This document shows, one piece after another, positions 55,114 to 55,853 of a DNA stretch of 55,853 nt; the first letter of the stretch is position 1, and every line of letters begins with the position of its first letter. The stretch is from the NCBI GenBank assembly GCA_020631155.1, contig JAHDHV010000004.1, positions 1-55,853 on the forward strand, in the 5' to 3' direction. Position numbers and translations under genes: made by a program. Under the pieces are notes generated by a model, which searched no databases, had not been told where the DNA came from, and saw only the letters and a list, made by a program, of their open reading frames with translations. The DNA comes from Bacteroidota bacterium. GTDB lineage: Bacteria; Bacteroidota; Bacteroidia; Chitinophagales; UBA2359.

Positions 55114-55551
55114 ATGTCCTACAAAGAAAAAGACAAGGTTTTCGCTTACATTCTGCGATCTATCGGTGCAGAAACGGCTTTGCTGATATTTTTTCATAGA
55201 GATTACCCCGAAGCAGGTTGGCAGGTGCCCGCAGGAACGGTAGAGGCAAGCGAAGAAAAATTATCAGCACTCAAAAGGGAAGTCAAAGAAGAGAGTGGTT
55301 TAGATAGGTTTCTGGCAATCAAATATTTAGGCTATGCCAAATTTATACGTGAAGATCGAAAAGAAATTCACCATCGCTATTTTTATCAATTAAATGATGC
55401 AGGTAATTCCTCAATAACATTTCAGCACATTGTTACAGGTAATGATGAAGATGAAGGTTTGGTGTTAGATTATAAATGGGTTGTACTCAAAGACTTACCT
55501 CCATTGGCAGGGCAACACGATCAATTATTGCATTTGCTCGAAACAGTGTAA
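55114..55551 (+). CDS. Nudix hydrolase
   Basis: This 145-residue cytosolic hydrolase has a complete Nudix box, GTVEASE...REVKEESGL (GX5EX7REUXEEXGU), needed for Mg-dependent cleavage of nucleoside diphosphate-linked compounds. Before it, WQVPAGT is typical of the family. The length is normal for a small housecleaning Nudix enzyme. The substrate cannot be assigned. It is divergent from the ABC ATPase, with about 280 bases between. Confidence 0.9.
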   Translation: MSYKEKDKVFAYILRSIGAETALLIFFHRDYPEAGWQVPAGTVEASEEKLSALKREVKEESGLDRFLAIKYLGYAKFIREDRKEIHHRYFYQLNDAGNSSITFQHIVTGNDEDEGLVLDYKWVVLKDLPPLAGQHDQLLHLLETV

Positions 55552-55823
55552 AGCTTTACTTCAATCAAATCAACCTTTTTCCATATTTTGCCGTTTTGTA
55601 AAAAGAGACAAAATTGCCTTTTAGCTGTTTAGCCTTTTGGATATTTAAGTAGTTAGACAAAATTAAACGACCGTTGGATTTGTCATAAGTTGTTAACAAT
55701 GAGTTAACTATCTTAAATCTCATGTCTTATGTCTTATGTCTTATGTCTTATGTCTAGGCACTTAGCTATTTAAATACGTAGTTCAATCAATTACTGAGCT
55801 ACGAATCACGAATCAATTACATT
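55552..55823. other. Intergenic region with heptamer microsatellite
   Basis: Bases 55722-55755 are ATGTCTT repeated four times plus a partial copy. A GTAGTTAGACAAAATTAAA word at 55649-55667 resembles 106-121. No gene was found. Confidence 0.6.
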
Positions 55824-55853
55824 ATGCCAGAAAAAGCAAATTCAGAGGGAAGT
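55824..55853 (+). CDS. Possible 5' end of a further gene, cut by the window
   Basis: An ATG at 55824 opens M-P-E-K-A-N-S-E-G-S and runs to the window edge. Nothing more can be said; it is included only because the frame is open at the edge. Confidence 0.3.
   Translation, partial: MPEKANSEGS

Overview
The window looks like a chromosomal segment from a member of the Bacteroidetes, probably of the Saprospiria type. It is AT-rich with AT-rich intergenic DNA. Three large proteins end in type IX secretion (T9SS) C-terminal signals: two of type A and one gliding-motility-associated type B. There is an acidic-tailed lipoprotein, a conserved DUF6913-like gene beside dapA, and a TAnnTTTG-type promoter in front of the tRNA. 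No phage, transposase, integrase or CRISPR gene is visible. I cannot name the genus from the sequence alone.

Layout. (1) 0.8-2.5 kb: a secreted M43 (pappalysin-like) metalloprotease. (2) 2.8-8.0 kb: three head-to-tail, almost identical genes for an AAA-ATPase-like/PD-(D/E)XK protein. They differ essentially only in a ~225-nt block between Walker A and Walker B. (3) 8.2-21.4 kb: surface proteins, namely a beta-helix lipoprotein, a PKD-repeat protein and a ~3000-residue tandem-repeat adhesin with a T9SS type B tail. (4) 21.6-24.4 kb: a TlpA-like thioredoxin, two toxin-antitoxin (TA) modules separated by homologous repeats, and tRNA-Asp. The PIN toxin of one module carries an in-frame TGA at codon 5. 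(5) 24.9-28.2 kb: housekeeping genes accA, a DUF6913-like gene and dapA, separated by three copies of a ~155-bp palindromic repeat. (6) 29.6-35.6 kb: three paralogous secreted thioredoxin-TPR proteins in very long AT-rich spacers, with active sites TPAC, CPPC and CSSC. (7) 36.6-43.1 kb: a SulP transporter and a T9SS-secreted animal-type haem peroxidase. (8) 43.2-52.0 kb: a GNAT acetyltransferase and a tetR-tolC-MFP-RND efflux operon whose adaptor has a hugely elongated coiled-coil hairpin. (9) 52.5-55.9 kb: a TlpA-like redoxin, a MerR regulator, an orphan ABC ATPase, a Nudix hydrolase and the first codons of one more gene.

How the parts fit. Much of the coding capacity goes to the cell surface: protease, peroxidase, adhesin, PKD and beta-helix proteins, with several thioredoxin-fold proteins that may maintain or use the Cys-rich exported modules. 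The adhesin and the peroxidase share the same rare Cys-rich module, so the two exported proteins draw on a common domain pool. The efflux operon has its own TetR regulator and a perfect 15-bp inverted repeat just upstream as likely operator.

The strongest candidates for something new are the ATPase/nuclease array with its swapped variable block, the RND adaptor whose two hairpin arms each contain eight 32-residue repeats, and the thioredoxin-TPR trio. The intergenic DNA is also rich in hairpins and dispersed repeats, including a ~103-bp inverted repeat whose two copies lie 36 kb apart.
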